A DNA stretch of 64,000 nt from Micrasema longulum (lineage: Eukaryota > Arthropoda > Insecta > Trichoptera > Brachycentridae), in contig JAGVSM010003937.1 of the NCBI GenBank assembly GCA_022494885.1, positions 62,001-126,000 of the forward strand. Reading direction: 5' to 3'. Under the pieces are notes generated by a model that saw only the letters and a program-made list of their open reading frames with translations, was not told where the DNA came from and ran no database searches. This document shows, in pieces, positions 32,572 to 42,544 of the stretch (the stretch's first letter is position 1; each line of letters begins with the position of its first letter). Made by a program: the position numbers and the translations under genes.

Positions 32572-32849
32572 GTGTGATAAGCCTGCGATTATAAAACATG
32601 TGTTTTGTATCGATGTACTACAATGTTTACCTCGAGCTCCTAATTTGTGTTATCAGCAAAAATGTGGTTTAAAATGTTCAGCGGTAATTAACTCGTTCAT
32701 ATTAATTTATTGGTCGGAATCGACAATTTTATTTGCAGTCACTGCAAACATTAAATTATTTATTGCATGTACGATGCGGAAGTCAAGTTTTTTTACGGAG
32801 ATGAACGGCTGTCTGACTTTTCTTTAAAACGCAATCCCTTATTTTTTTC

Positions 32850-32925
32850 CGGATAATGGCACTAGAGAAGCGATTTTTTGCACACTATAGATATTTAACA
32901 TTGGCGGGTTTCTATCGTTTCGCTT
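32850..32925 (+). repeat. Repeat W fragment
   Basis: ataatggcactagagaagcg followed by cacactatagatatttaaca matches 49525-49590, which reads ttatggctctagagcaat and cacactgtagatactaaat. It is unidentified. Confidence 0.4.
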
Positions 32926-33224
32926 TTTTGTTTAATTGTCTCCTATGGAAACTAGGACCGTCTAAAAACCCAAAAAAACACCGAGTATTATCTGCCGTCT
33001 TCAGACGTACGCTAAACAAATATCGATGGCTTAGAACTAAAATATTGTAAATACAATTTTTGCCGAAAATGAGTTGAGTACTAAAAAGTATTAAATTTAA
33101 CCTATATTCGTATATGTAAAAAAATATCGCATCTCCTAAGCCTATGAATCCAAAGATGGTAAGGCCGTTTGATATGGTGTCACAGCGTAAATAAATTCTT
33201 AAACCTTTTCTTCTTTTCTCTCGC

Positions 33225-34890
33225 CAACTTTGATCCTGTCCGTTTCGCACATTATTGAAAAAGTAATCAAACTTCAATTATTTACATATCTAGAAAATAA
33301 TAACATTTTGTCAGAAAATCAATTCGGTTTTCGAGAAAAAAAAGGAACAACAGATGCAATAGCAAAAATGATCCACTTTATAACTACCCATTTGGATAAA
33401 GGTGATCAATGTATTGGTATCTTTTTCGATCTATCTAAAGCATTTGATACTATAAATCATGTTACACTTTTCCAAAAACTTAGAGGAATAGGCATCGACA
33501 ATAAAGAACTAAAATTATTTCAAAGTGATATGCACGACAGAAAACAAGTTGTCAAAATAAATAATAAAATAAGTGAGCAAATTAATATTACCTACGGAGT
33601 ACCTCAAGGTAGTATTCTAGGACTAATCTTATTATTAATATACATAAATGATCTGTGCCATTTAAACATCGATGGTTCTGTTTTAAGTTTTGCTGATGAC
33701 ACCGTTCTATTATTCAAAGATAAGACATGGAAGGAAACATATGAATAGTCCGAAAAATATCTGAATATAGTAAAGGCATGGCTAGATACTAATTACTTAA
33801 CTCTTAATAAATCTAAAACTAACTTCATTCCATTTCAAATCAGTTCAAGAAACTATTCACAAAATGCTTATCTTAACATCAAACTACATAATAATAATTG
33901 TCTTCAAAGTGCTCATTGTAATTGCCCAATACTGGATAGGACAGACAATGTCAAATACTTAGGAGTTATTATTGATATAAATTTAAAGTGGAAACAGCTG
34001 ATTGAAAATGCTACTAATTAACTTTAGAGATTAACGTATATATTCAAAACAATTCGAAATATAATTAATGTACAGGAACTTTTAAAGATTTATTTTGCAT
34101 TGTGCCAATCAATTTTGGAGTACGGTATAATCGGTTGGGGTGGTGCGAGTGACACAGTTTTAAATAGTGTATTTGTTGAACAAAAATCCATCATTAAAAT
34201 AATACTCAGAGTCCCGATACAGACACCTACTGAAGAAATATTCCATAAATCACAACTTGTGACATCAAAATAATTATACGCTAAAACAATACTCATTTAT
34301 AGATTCAAAAACTACTCTTACTCAAATGAAAGACATAACCCCCACAATACATCTTATACAAATAATATAATCACTAGATCCTCAACACATAGACAACTTA
34401 AACAAATACAAACTAATACCACTTTCGGACAAAGGGATTTTGAGTATTATTAAATTAAAATCTAAAACCTACTTTCACTATCTATGAAAGCAATTAGTAA
34501 TGAGAAAATGTTTAAAAAGGCTAGTAAAAAATGGATAGTGGAGCTAGGTAGAAGTAAAATGGATTGTCTCATTCGCCCATACCAATACTGAATCAACTGC
34601 TCCACAACTGTATAGCTTATGTTAGGTTTTTGTTATTTTCATTGTGTGTTTTGTAATATAAATAATATAGATGTACATAAATACCTTGTTTTTAAAACTG
34701 TCTAAATATTTGTTAATTATGTTTGTTTTTTAAGTTAGCCTTCTTTGTTTATTCTCAAATGTAATTTCAAAAAACTAAATTGTTAAGTGTCCTCGGCACA
34801 GGAAACCCCCGTGAGGTCACATTATTTTTATTATTAATTATATCTTAGTAAGCAAAAAATATGAATAAATAAAATATAGTTCATACATAA
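33225..34890 (+). mobile_element. LINE with reverse transcriptase domain, degenerate
   Basis: This is the longest retrotransposon relic in the window. It starts within the RT domain (NNILSENQFGFR at residues 24-35 of the first frame) and runs through the fingers, palm and thumb into the C-terminal region. It then has a 3' UTR with gtgtcctcggcacaggaaac and an A-rich end near 34885. The endonuclease and ORF1 are missing. Stops at about 33746, 34018, 34271 and 34450 and at least one further break make it dead. A relative of its C-terminus is at 48440-49160 (both carry YFAL.QS..YG..GWGG). The clade is probably in the Jockey/CR1 group, but this was not tested. Confidence 0.9.
33230..33748 (+). pseudogene. 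Reverse transcriptase domain relic of LINE ORF2
   Basis: This open run of 172 codons covers the RT core. FFDLSKAFDTINH gives the first catalytic aspartate of motif A, YGVPQGSILG is motif B, and SFADDTVLLF gives the FADD motif C with both catalytic aspartates. QFGFREKKGT is the preceding conserved block. All three metal-binding aspartates are present. The frame ends in a premature TAG after KETYE, and LINE sequence resumes in the same general register (WLDTNYLTLNKSKT, then VKYLGVIIDINLKW). The start codon at the left edge is incidental, because the element is truncated there. Confidence 0.9.
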
Positions 34891-35937
34891 TATATTGCAG
34901 TGGAAAGAACAGAAGTGGATTTTTAAATATAAAGACGGACATGAAAAATGAAGAATAGGAAAAAAATATATATCAAGTCTTGTATCCTAAATTCACTTAT
35001 TACACTGTTATAGTTTTATCAGATCTGTTAAACATTTTAAATTTATGTCCCGCTTAACTTTTAACTTTTACATACATTTACTACTTGTGTATCTAATGAA
35101 TTATTGTTTGTTGTGATTTTTTTAGTTATAAATATAAATGTACATGGAAGCAGAGAGAGAGGGGAGGAAGGTAAAGTTGGAACTATACCATGTCTTCTCC
35201 TTTTTACGTAGCCACTTTTTATTTTATTCTTATAATATTTCTTTTTTTTCCCTTTTCTTCTTTGTTTATAATAAATCAATGTGAAATCTGTAGTTGGTCT
35301 TACTTTTTAAAATTATTTTCTTGTACCTTGATTTTGCTAAAAAGATTGTATGATTTCCATGATAAATATATACCACCAATAAATGAAAGTAGAGAAGATT
35401 GCATAAAAATGAAAGCATTTTTGAACAACATATTGTTTCTAAGACTTTAAAATAGCTTCTGCAAAATTCAGCCATTTTACTATGCCAAAATTGTATAGTT
35501 ATACTATTTTTCAGCCCAGTAAAATTTTAGTAAAACGTGTTTTAAAGAGAGGCAGCCAGTTCAATATAAATTTGACAGAAGGCTCCCAATGTCAGACGTG
35601 CTTATATTACCTAAAAAGGCATGTTCGGGACGCCGCATTTTCCGGAATATCTCTTCAGAGAATCCGGAATATTATAAAGATTTTGTAAGGCTACATTCTG
35701 GAAATTTATTAATAATGCTCGGAGTGTCACGTAGTAGAGAAAGAATGTGTAAGAGAATGATAAATTGAAGAGATTATATACAAATCACGTGGTTGAACGA
35801 GAACTAGACTCAGGTGAACTAAGTTCTTTCGACTTTTATTTGTTTAAGAGTGAAAATTCTATAATATTTCTTGATGTCATCGTGTTACCACATGTAAAAT
35901 ACGAAATATTCTGAAGTTCATAGAGGGATAATATTTT
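34891..35937. other. Unassigned AT-rich region
   Basis: No supported feature was found. Several short open frames on both strands lack protein-like patterns. Confidence 0.4.
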
Positions 35938-36420
35938 ATTCATTTATTTTATTTATTTTATTGAATTTATTCATTTTATTCCTTTTATTCATTTTATTCA
36001 TTTTATTCATTTAATTCATTTTGTTCATTTTGTTCATTTTGTTCATTTTGTTCATTTTGTTCATTTTGTTCATTTTGTTCATTTTGTTCATTTTGTTCAT
36101 TTTGTTCATTTTGTTCATTTTGTTCATTTTGTTCATTTTGTTCATTTTGTTCATTTTGTTCATTTAGTTCATTTTGTTCATTTTGTTCATTTTGTTCATT
36201 TTGTTCATTTTGTTCATTTTGTTCATTTTGTTCATTTTGTTCATTTTGTTCATTTTGTTCATTTTGTTCATTTTGTTCATTTTGTTCATTTTGTTCATTT
36301 TGTTCATTTTGTTCATTTTGTTCATTTTGTTTATTTTATTTATTTTGTTAATTTTGTTTATTTTGTTTATTTTGTTTATTTTATTTATTTCATTTATTTA
36401 TTTTATTTATTAATTGTTTT
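35938..36420. repeat. 9-bp minisatellite, 35 exact-length core units
   Basis: The core unit ttcattttg runs without a register change from 36015 to 36329, giving 35 units. Only unit 17 (36159-36167, ttcatttag) differs. Degenerate flanking units (ttcattttatt, tttattttgtt) extend to about 35938 and 36420. Because the unit is three codons it leaves an open frame (Phe-Ile-Leu repeats), which is an artefact. Its right edge merges into an M-family MITE remnant. Confidence 0.97.
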
Positions 36421-36439
36421 TATTTTATTTCTTTCATTT

Positions 36440-36600
36440 GTTGGTTTAAGAGGCCACTTTACATGCTGCTTTCTGCTCACCATTCTGTTCATGTTTAAAA
36501 ATCCGCATTTCTTCAACTCTTCGATTTGTTGACTTATGTGAAGTAAAAGAGCTAAAATCTTCATCATGTAGGCGAGATTCACCCGGCTAAATCATTAAAC
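36440..36600 (+). repeat. MITE M2-type fragment beside the minisatellite
   Basis: ggtttaagaggccacttta, caccattctgttcatg, gttgacttatgtgaagtaaa and gagattcacccggct are M2 landmarks. The left half of the element is absent and its place is taken by the minisatellite. Confidence 0.7.
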
Positions 36601-36724
36601 ATGATGTGTGACTTACTTTGCAAAATAATATTAATAAACAAAAAATAAAATTATACTTTTGTGTGGCCATGATGTCACATGAGTCTACATAGAATACGAG
36701 ACTAGATATGAGCCCATTACAGGT

Positions 36725-36810
36725 GAAGTGAACAAATATGTACGAAGCTTATGTTAAAAGCAAATTGAGTTACATGATCGCCTTCTGGGGAATCGGCAAC
36801 AAGACAGCAG
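36725..36810 (+). mobile_element. Short LINE-C-like fragment
   Basis: This encodes MYEAYVKSKLSYMIAFWGIG followed by NKTAV, matching the MYEVYVKTKICF..LLWGTGN block of LINE-C. It is too short to class further. Confidence 0.5.
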
Positions 36811-36833
36811 TGGCGAGCCATGATTTATTTTAT

Positions 36834-36955
36834 AGGTAATCCACAAAAAATGTTCATTAATTTGTACTTGCACATAAGTACATAATATGAAAGAAAATTC
36901 AAATTAGTTTGAAAGATTTAATTGGCTAATTATTATGTATATTTTATAGTTTAAT
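36834..36955 (+). repeat. Repeat V, copy 1
   Basis: This shares atc(c/t)acaaaaaatgttcatt, atttgtac.t, cataatat and ggctaatta with 42297-42400. It is unidentified and non-coding. Confidence 0.5.
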
Positions 36956-37439
36956 TTATTGATTGACAATTATAAGAGATTCGATAAATTCTTTATAAAG
37001 AATAATAATAATAATACGATATTTATAAAAAAAAAAAAACACATTCTTCTATATTGGCATGGCTTCGTAATGTGGTGCTAAATTGTTGTTACCAAGTATT
37101 TTTAACAAATATTTCGTCTATCTCTTGAAGCCATTTTAGGAGTTGGGTTTAGTTAAGTTCATCTCTTATAAGGAGAAGCAACATGTCTGTTCCTAATTGA
37201 TGACAGTTACTTTGAAAATAATTAGATCAAAAATGCGGTGTGATTATAATATTATACTTGATCTCTTAAATTATAAATGTAATGTCTACTTTGTTCAAAT
37301 TTCTCCCATACAAGGCAAGGTGATGCGAGTAAAACGTCTTGAGCAAAATCATTTTTGTAAGAATATGTAATATTATAGCAATTATTGTTGCCAGGTTAAC
37401 CAAAATAACTATTTTATTAGTCGTAATAAATAAAAGTTT
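36956..37439. other. Unassigned AT-rich stretch
   Basis: Nothing supported was found here. Confidence 0.35.
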
Positions 37440-37559
37440 ATTTATTAACATTACATGATAAATAATTACGAATATTTAAAGCATTAACTTTGTGGTTAGA
37501 CTCAAAATATAAAACAAATTTTAATATAAAAATAATTGCACATATAAATAGTGTAGCGA

Positions 37560-38015
37560 GAGATTTCTTTAAAAAATATATCTAGATCAATAAACGTAGT
37601 ACTTTATATAATTAGTACAAGTATTATTTTTATTTTTATGTATTTCATAACTTTATATTTGTGTTTTATTATATATTTGACTACATTCTTTATGTCTAAG
37701 TAACATGTATTCTTGGCACATATATATACTTTATATTTGCATAATAATTATTATTAATTTCTTATATTTGATCAGCTAGGCATTTATAATTAAGTAGTTT
37801 TAGTTTTTTGTTGTTGTTATATAAGTATAGAAATTCTTATGCTTTAAAATATAAAAAATCTCCATCTTAGAACAGGCTGAGCCATGTTAGACGGAGACTA
37901 TCCTAAACAGAGAATACTCCGTTTTCATTTTCTATTTAGTAGTTTTATGTAGATTCCATGTTATTAAATATGTATACTTATTTTATGCAATAAATTTATA
38001 AAATAAATAAAAATT
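37560..38015 (+). mobile_element. Probable poly-A retroelement tail inserted in Penelope-like copy
   Basis: This AT-rich sequence ends ttatgcaataaatttataaa then ataaataaaaa, abutting Penelope-like sequence. It contains a GC-richer patch with aacaggctgagccatg at about 37870. No coding sequence remains and no sister copy was found. Confidence 0.35.
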
Positions 38016-38064
38016 TTGCTAGATGATATTAAATATTTGTACAAAAACACTTATCGACTTTTCT

Positions 38065-38108
38065 ATGTCTACCGGTTTCGAGACGTACCCGTCTTTTCGT
38101 CAGGACAC
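38065..38108 (-). ncRNA. Hammerhead-like ribozyme motif, copy 3
   Basis: The minus strand reads gtgtc-CTGACGA-a-aagacg-ggta-cgtctc-GAAA-ccgg-TA-gacat. Stem I is gtgtc/gacat (with a G-U), stem II is five pairs plus an A-C mismatch at the closing position, and stem III is the palindrome accggt. Predicted cleavage follows GTA, between minus-strand bases 38070 and 38069. The closing mismatch may weaken activity. Confidence 0.55.
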
Positions 38109-38210
38109 CAATTAAACCAACTTGCAAAACCCACATTACACCTTTACCAAAGTTGTTGCACAAAAATATAAAACCAACACGACATGCATTTTATTATATT
38201 TTTATGTATC

Positions 38211-38522
38211 CTATTATCAGCGCATTGATTTTATCTAAGTTTTGTTATTTTGAAATTACTCCGCGTGTGGTGTCACAAATTCTCTTCGGTGAGTTCTGCT
38301 GATTGGTAAATTGCCTTCACGTAAACCAGAAATCCATCACAACACTCTAAATTGATTGATCCGGAAGAACTAGTGACGTCGTCAAAAGTGTTTCATTTTT
38401 ACCAAAATCTTTTTTCTCGTACATTTTCAAGAAACTTACGTAAAATTCAATGCTTGAATTTTTACCGCGCGTAAGAAAATATTTTTATCCAATTTCCCGT
38501 AGAACTGAACTTCCTTATTAAA
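38211..38522 (+). repeat. Repeat Z, near-complete copy
   Basis: Landmarks are tattatcagcgcattga, ctccgcgtgtggtgtcac, ctgattggtaaattg, ctagtgacgtcgtc, attttcaagaaactta and aactgaacttcc. The first CRE-like core is mutated (ggtgtcac); the second is intact. Confidence 0.75.
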
Positions 38523-38523
38523 G

Positions 38524-38632
38524 TGATGAATTACCGCACAAAACACCCAGACTTGAGAAAAACCATGTTTTGTTTTGTGTTCCTACCTGGAATCGAACCC
38601 GGGACTAAGCCATTACATCATGGAGATCGCCA
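38524..38632 (-). mobile_element. SINE-2 copy, internal deletion
   Basis: The minus strand reads ggcgatctccatgatgtaat, then directly to cccgggttcgattccagg, skipping the anticodon-loop region. The body tcaagtctgggtgttttg follows. The poly-A side is truncated at the end of repeat Z. Confidence 0.65.
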
Positions 38633-38735
38633 TTTTCCGATTTAAGTAATCATTACACGCTAATTCAGGGAAGTATGATTTTTACATTTATTTCATTTTT
38701 TCATTTCCGAAACAAATTTATATATTTTCTTTTAT

Positions 38736-39226
38736 TTCAACAGAGAGGGAAAACATTGTTGAGAAGGAAATATAGAAGTCTAGGCATTTACAGGGCTTAT
38801 GACCTGTCATTGGCTGGTTTAAGTGGCCACTTTACACACTGTGTAACATTCACCATTCTGCCCATGTTTGCATCCACATTTCCTCAACTCTTCCATCTGT
38901 TGACTTTTGTGAAGTAAAAGAGCTGAAACCTTTATCGCGTGGGTGAGATTCATCCGGCTGAACCAAATCACCTACTAGGCAACGCCTGAAAACAATTTCT
39001 TAATTTTCATACTTCTTCTATTACCGGGTAGCGAGTATGTCCAACTGCTTGCTGACTGGCTGGATTTCCTCCCTAGGGAGTTATTCATTTTTAAATTTAT
39101 TTCAACAGAGAGGGAAAAACTTGTTGAGAAGGGGATATGGAAGTCTAGGCATTTACAGGGCTTATTCTCCCTAGGGAGGAAATCCAGCAAGTCAGCAAGC
39201 ATTTGGACATACTCAAACAATGATGA
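38736..39226 (+). mobile_element. MITE M2 copy with inverted end
   Basis: A full M2 unit begins ttcaacagagagggaaaac, with tctaggcatttacagggc, tggctggtttaagtggcc, aggcaacgcctgaaaac and gagtatgtccaactgc. A partial second unit follows (39096-39165) and then an inverted terminus, ctccctagggaggaaatcc to ttggacatactc, at 39226. The terminal motifs at about 39028-39080 and 39168-39220 can pair. Confidence 0.8.
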
Positions 39227-39236
39227 TATTTATCTT

Positions 39237-39540
39237 TCATTTATTTATTTATTAACAAACTTATGCAGTCTATTCTAACAATGGTAAATACAATTTCTGA
39301 TTATCAATACAGATACTAATAAAATAAAATACTACTGAATAAAATTAAATCTAGGACCAAAAAAAAACTATCTTAGCGATTTTTTAAATCTATAAAAACT
39401 TACACCAAAAAATTCCAGATCTTGTGTCGAGTTTACAATACGACACAATCGGGACTTTTGTGATTGGTGCATGCAAGCCATAGTTTATGCTATTACATAA
39501 GACATTGTAATGAAATAACCGCACCGTATCTTGATCATTT
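39237..39540 (-). mobile_element. LINE-B-like 3' end
   Basis: The minus strand encodes SRLCRIVNSTQDLEFFGVSF and YRFKKSLR-stop, then a 3' UTR ending in aataaataaatg-type sequence at the left. This is the same C-terminus as LINE-B but more diverged. It is strongly 5'-truncated. Confidence 0.75.
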
Positions 39541-39619
39541 TTGCCGCATGGATGGAAGTAAAATGATCATTCTTAATATTATGTTAATAAAATTTGTATA
39601 AAACCACTCGCCGACTTAT

Positions 39620-39664
39620 CTGTCTACCGGTTTCGAGACGTAACCCGTCTCTTCGTCAGGACAA
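39620..39664 (-). ncRNA. Hammerhead-like ribozyme motif, copy 1 (inverted arm)
   Basis: The minus strand reads ttgtc-CTGACGA-a-gagacg-ggtta-cgtctc-GAAA-ccgg-TA-gacag. Stem I is ttgtc/gacag (one G-U), stem II is gagacg/cgtctc with no mismatch, and stem III is the palindrome accggt. Cleavage is predicted after GTA, between minus-strand bases 39625 and 39624. There is one extra A between the CUGACGA core and stem II. The loopless short stem III suggests activity as a dimer, as proposed for type I hammerheads of Penelope-like elements. Of the three clear copies, this is the best paired. Confidence 0.7.
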
Positions 39665-39735
39665 CAACACTACACCAACATGCAAATACCACTACACACC
39701 TTCACCATAGTAGATTTGCAAAAATATAAAATCGA

Positions 39736-40099
39736 CAATCGACTAAATAATAAAGATAAAAATAATGTTTTTAATAATTCGGGTGTCTACCAATTAAATT
39801 GCAATTCTTGTTCTTCAGTCTACATTGGAAGAACGTCAAGAAATTTCGATACTCGTGTTAAAGAACACATGAGATGTCTTAGTAATAATAACTTCTCAGA
39901 ACTCGCCAACCACATTATAGACTTAAATCATGAATTTAATAAAGATACCGGTGTTAAATCTTTACACATAAATAATAAAGGACTGAAAGTAAATAATATG
40001 GAGATTTTTTACATAAACAAGGCTTTGAAAAATAATGTCCCATTAATTAATAATCAAGTAACTTTCCAATATAGTCCATTATTCGATATTTCATTGTAA
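39736..40099 (+). pseudogene. GIY-YIG endonuclease domain of Penelope-like element, C-terminal relic
   Basis: The open frame from the ATG at 39680 gives 139 residues, but the part before about 39736 reads through the inverted terminal repeat and is not native. GVY (residues 35-37) and YIG (48-50) form the GIY-YIG pair. Two cysteines, C41 and C44, lie between them, as in the cysteine-bearing linker of Penelope-type endonucleases. RTSRNFDTRVKEH follows YIG and carries the conserved arginine. NHIIDLNHEF and NMEIFYINKAL complete the domain. The frame is intact to a TAA at 40097-40099. In a complete element this domain lies C-terminal to the reverse transcriptase and nicks target DNA. Confidence 0.88.
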
Positions 40100-40295
40100 T
40101 GGTCACCCTACCCTCCCCCTCCATTTTTCCTCCTTTTCCGATTGTTAATCCTTTTGAAATATTAGCTTCATAAGTCATTTAACCCTCGGTGGTGGCGTAG
40201 TGAAGCATGTGTCTAACCTGCATGTCGATTATATATTTTTGCAAATCTACTATGGTGAAGGTGTGTAGTGGTATTTGCATGTTGGTGTAGTGTTG

Positions 40296-40340
40296 TTGTC
40301 CTGACGAAGAGACGGGTTACGTCTCGAAACCGGTAGAGTG
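40296..40340 (+). ncRNA. Hammerhead-like ribozyme motif, copy 2 (sense arm)
   Basis: ttgtc-CTGACGA-a-gagacg-ggtta-cgtctc-GAAA-ccgg-TA-gagtg. The core, stem II and palindromic stem III equal those of the left arm. Directly after the GTA triplet, 15 bases present in the left arm are missing, so the 3' side of stem I is gagtg and pairs with ttgtc only at the first two positions. This copy is in the same sense as the endonuclease. It is probably impaired. Confidence 0.6.
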
Positions 40341-40425
40341 GTTTTATACAAATTTTATTAACATAATATTAAAATGTTGGACCACAAAGTTAATGCTTTG
40401 AATATTAATAATATGATCATTCTTA

Positions 40426-40849
40426 GTTTTTTTCCAGGCAACAAATATGATATTTTAGTTTTACTTGTCGAAAATGGTTCTCAGTATATGTTAATTGTTT
40501 GTCAACTGAAATATTAGACCCGGCTCTGTACGAGTAAAATTTTATGTTCTAAAATTAAAAATATATACATTTTCTACAGTAGGTACACGACACGTGTAGA
40601 CATGTGTTTGTTTTCTATGTAGGTAACTTGATTCTTATAGGCACTGTGTAACTGGGTAGCGGTAACCCGAGTCGATAAGAAAAAGGAATGCATTCAGGGT
40701 ATCAGATTGTAAAAGACTACTCCTGATGTGGGCAATTTATGCGGTCCCAATAACAGACATAGAGTAATATTTTAAGTTGTTTCGTAATTAAACAGAGAAA
40801 AATCCTATAGTTTATACTATATAACCGTAATGATATCAAACTATTGCAT
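40426..40849. other. Unassigned stretch
   Basis: Nothing supported was found between the Penelope-like element and the next LINE. Some of it may be older LINE sequence, but no clear frame was found. Confidence 0.3.
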
Positions 40850-42145
40850 CATACACTTATTTGACAAAGTAGATCATAAAATTCACAAATTTAAATTACA
40901 TGCCTTGGGATTAAGACATCCATTACTCTCATTTATGAATTCTTATCTTACTGGTAGGAAACAAAAGATGTGACATCGGGTGTACCTCAGGGTGCCCATT
41001 TGGCACCCCTGCTTTTCAATTATTTTATTAATGATTTTGCTAAATCATTCTCTAGCTCTCGCTTTCGGGTTTTTGGCTCTTTGCGGAAGACAACTAAATT
41101 CTTCAAATAAATCCAACTTTCAAATATTGTTTTCTTTTTCTATTGGACATTATTTTTTTCAACCAATGCAATGGTGTAAAATCAAAATATTAGAACTAAA
41201 TATTAAAAAATGCAAAATAATTTCATTTCATAAAACGACCGATTTCTATTAAGTACCTAATAAAAAACTCTGAAATTGATGTAGTTAAGTCCATCAAAGA
41301 TTACGGAGTTGTTCTGGACTATAAACTGACATAGAACGAGCATATAGATAATATGGTAAATAAATTACTGAAGTTACTTGGCTTCGTTAACAGAATATTC
41401 TCCGATTTTACTAAGGTCCGCACTATCAAAACTCTTTATTGCTCAACTGTTCGCTCTCTTCTAAAATATGCCTCCATGGTCTGGTCTCCATTCTATGTGA
41501 ATCGCATAAATCTCATTAAATGAGTCAAACATCGAATTGTATAATTTCCGGTAATAAATAAATTATTATTACCCCTTTTTGGCATCTAATGGTGCAAAGC
41601 AGTGATTTGAGCAGCATAAGCAGTGATTCAATCTCAAAAAGTATGACCAAGTATCATCATTTCGTTCTGAACTTAAGAGGCTTCGTTTTCATCAGCACAT
41701 AAACTCTTAATCTCTCTCACTTCTTTTTAATATTATTCATTGTCTTGCGTTCCAAAATATCTTGCTGAGAATTTCATTCACCTTTCTTATCATGGTCTTT
41801 CGCCTCGCTCTTCTCAGGAGAGAACACTTTCCATTCCTCAACATATCACATATTTTTTCAGCTATTCCTTTTCCATTCAAGCTGCTAGACTTTGGAATAA
41901 GCTGCCTCTTCATATAAAAAAGGCACCTAATCTAGCCACCTTTAAGAAACGCTTGAAACATTATTATTTATCCTCAGAATCCTGAAATCCCTGAAGTTTT
42001 CCGTTTTTTTTTTTTTAATATGTATTTTTGTCATCCAAACTCACTATCTGATTTCACATTTCTCGTCATTTAATATGTTAACATAATGTAATTTAAACAA
42101 AAGTTTATATGTGCAAGCCTTATACGAGTATCCCAATAAAAAAAC
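40850..42145 (+). mobile_element. LINE relic, RT fragment to 3' end
   Basis: Broken frames encode, in order, KIHKFKLHALGLRHPLLSFM, NSYLTGRKQ, TSGVPQG (motif B, 40974-40994), ELNIKKCKIISFHKTTDF, YGVVLDYKLT, VNKLLKLLGFVNRIFSDF and CSTVRSLLKYASMVWSPFYV. An intact run, 41740-41985, ends AARLWNKLPLHIKKAPN and FKKRLKHYY. The palm motif C is not recoverable. The 3' UTR ends near 42141 with cgagtatcccaataaaaaaa. Many stops and shifts show an old copy. Confidence 0.8.
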
Positions 42146-42296
42146 ATCTGATATTTTAAGTTTATTTTAATGTATCTTTTGATAAATATTTATGTTTTTT
42201 TAGTATAAATTTTTGTCCAACTTTTCTTTTTTTAGCAATAAGTCCGCCAATGAACTTATTATTTGTACTTGAAGTTTAAAAAAAATATATATATAT

Positions 42297-42400
42297 TAAT
42301 AATCTACAAAAAATGTTCATTCATTTGTACCTACATATGAGAACATAATATTTAAGCAATACAAATATTAATGGCTAATTAGTCTGTGGTTCTGTGGAAA
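42297..42400 (+). repeat. Repeat V, copy 2
   Basis: It matches 36834-36955 (atctacaaaaaatgttcatt, catttgtac.tacatatgag, ggctaatta). Confidence 0.5.
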
Positions 42401-42544
42401 TCAACTCTAATAACAATTATTATTAACGTCGTGATATACGTAGGTTTATTATATAGTATTTTAATGCAACACTCGTACAAAAGTTTATTTACAAATATCA
42501 CAATGCCATTAAGCAGATATTTCCATTATTATTGAAATGTCAAC

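Larger units (their letters stand above)
37440..38190 (-). mobile_element. Penelope-like terminal repeat, interrupted copy
   Basis: On the minus strand from 38190 the sequence aligns with the terminal repeat of the element at 39574-40412, including the hammerhead-like motif at 38065-38108 and tttgtacaaatattt. The alignment then breaks. At 37498-37471 a 25-of-26 match to its end resumes (accacaaagttaatgcttt.aatatt). The intervening 37560-38015 ends in an AATAAATAAAAA run on the plus strand, as expected for an inserted poly-A retroelement. No GIY-YIG sequence is seen here. Confidence 0.55.
39574..40412 (+). mobile_element. Penelope-like element, 5'-truncated, with inverted terminal repeats
   Basis: Order: an inverted terminal-repeat arm (39574-39735), a GIY-YIG endonuclease relic (39736-40099), about 120 bases of 3' UTR, then a sense terminal repeat (40222-40412). 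The two arms are near-identical except for a 15-base deletion in the right arm and extra sequence at its far end. The 13 bases atgatcattctta occur exactly at both outer edges (39563-39575 and 40413-40425). Truncation with an inverted terminal repeat at the 5' side is a known habit of Penelope-like elements. The reverse transcriptase domain is absent. Confidence 0.85.

Noticed and set aside
36174..36413. Open frame encoding a long Phe-Ile-Leu repeat
   Set aside because: It is produced entirely by the 9-bp minisatellite and has no other sequence features.
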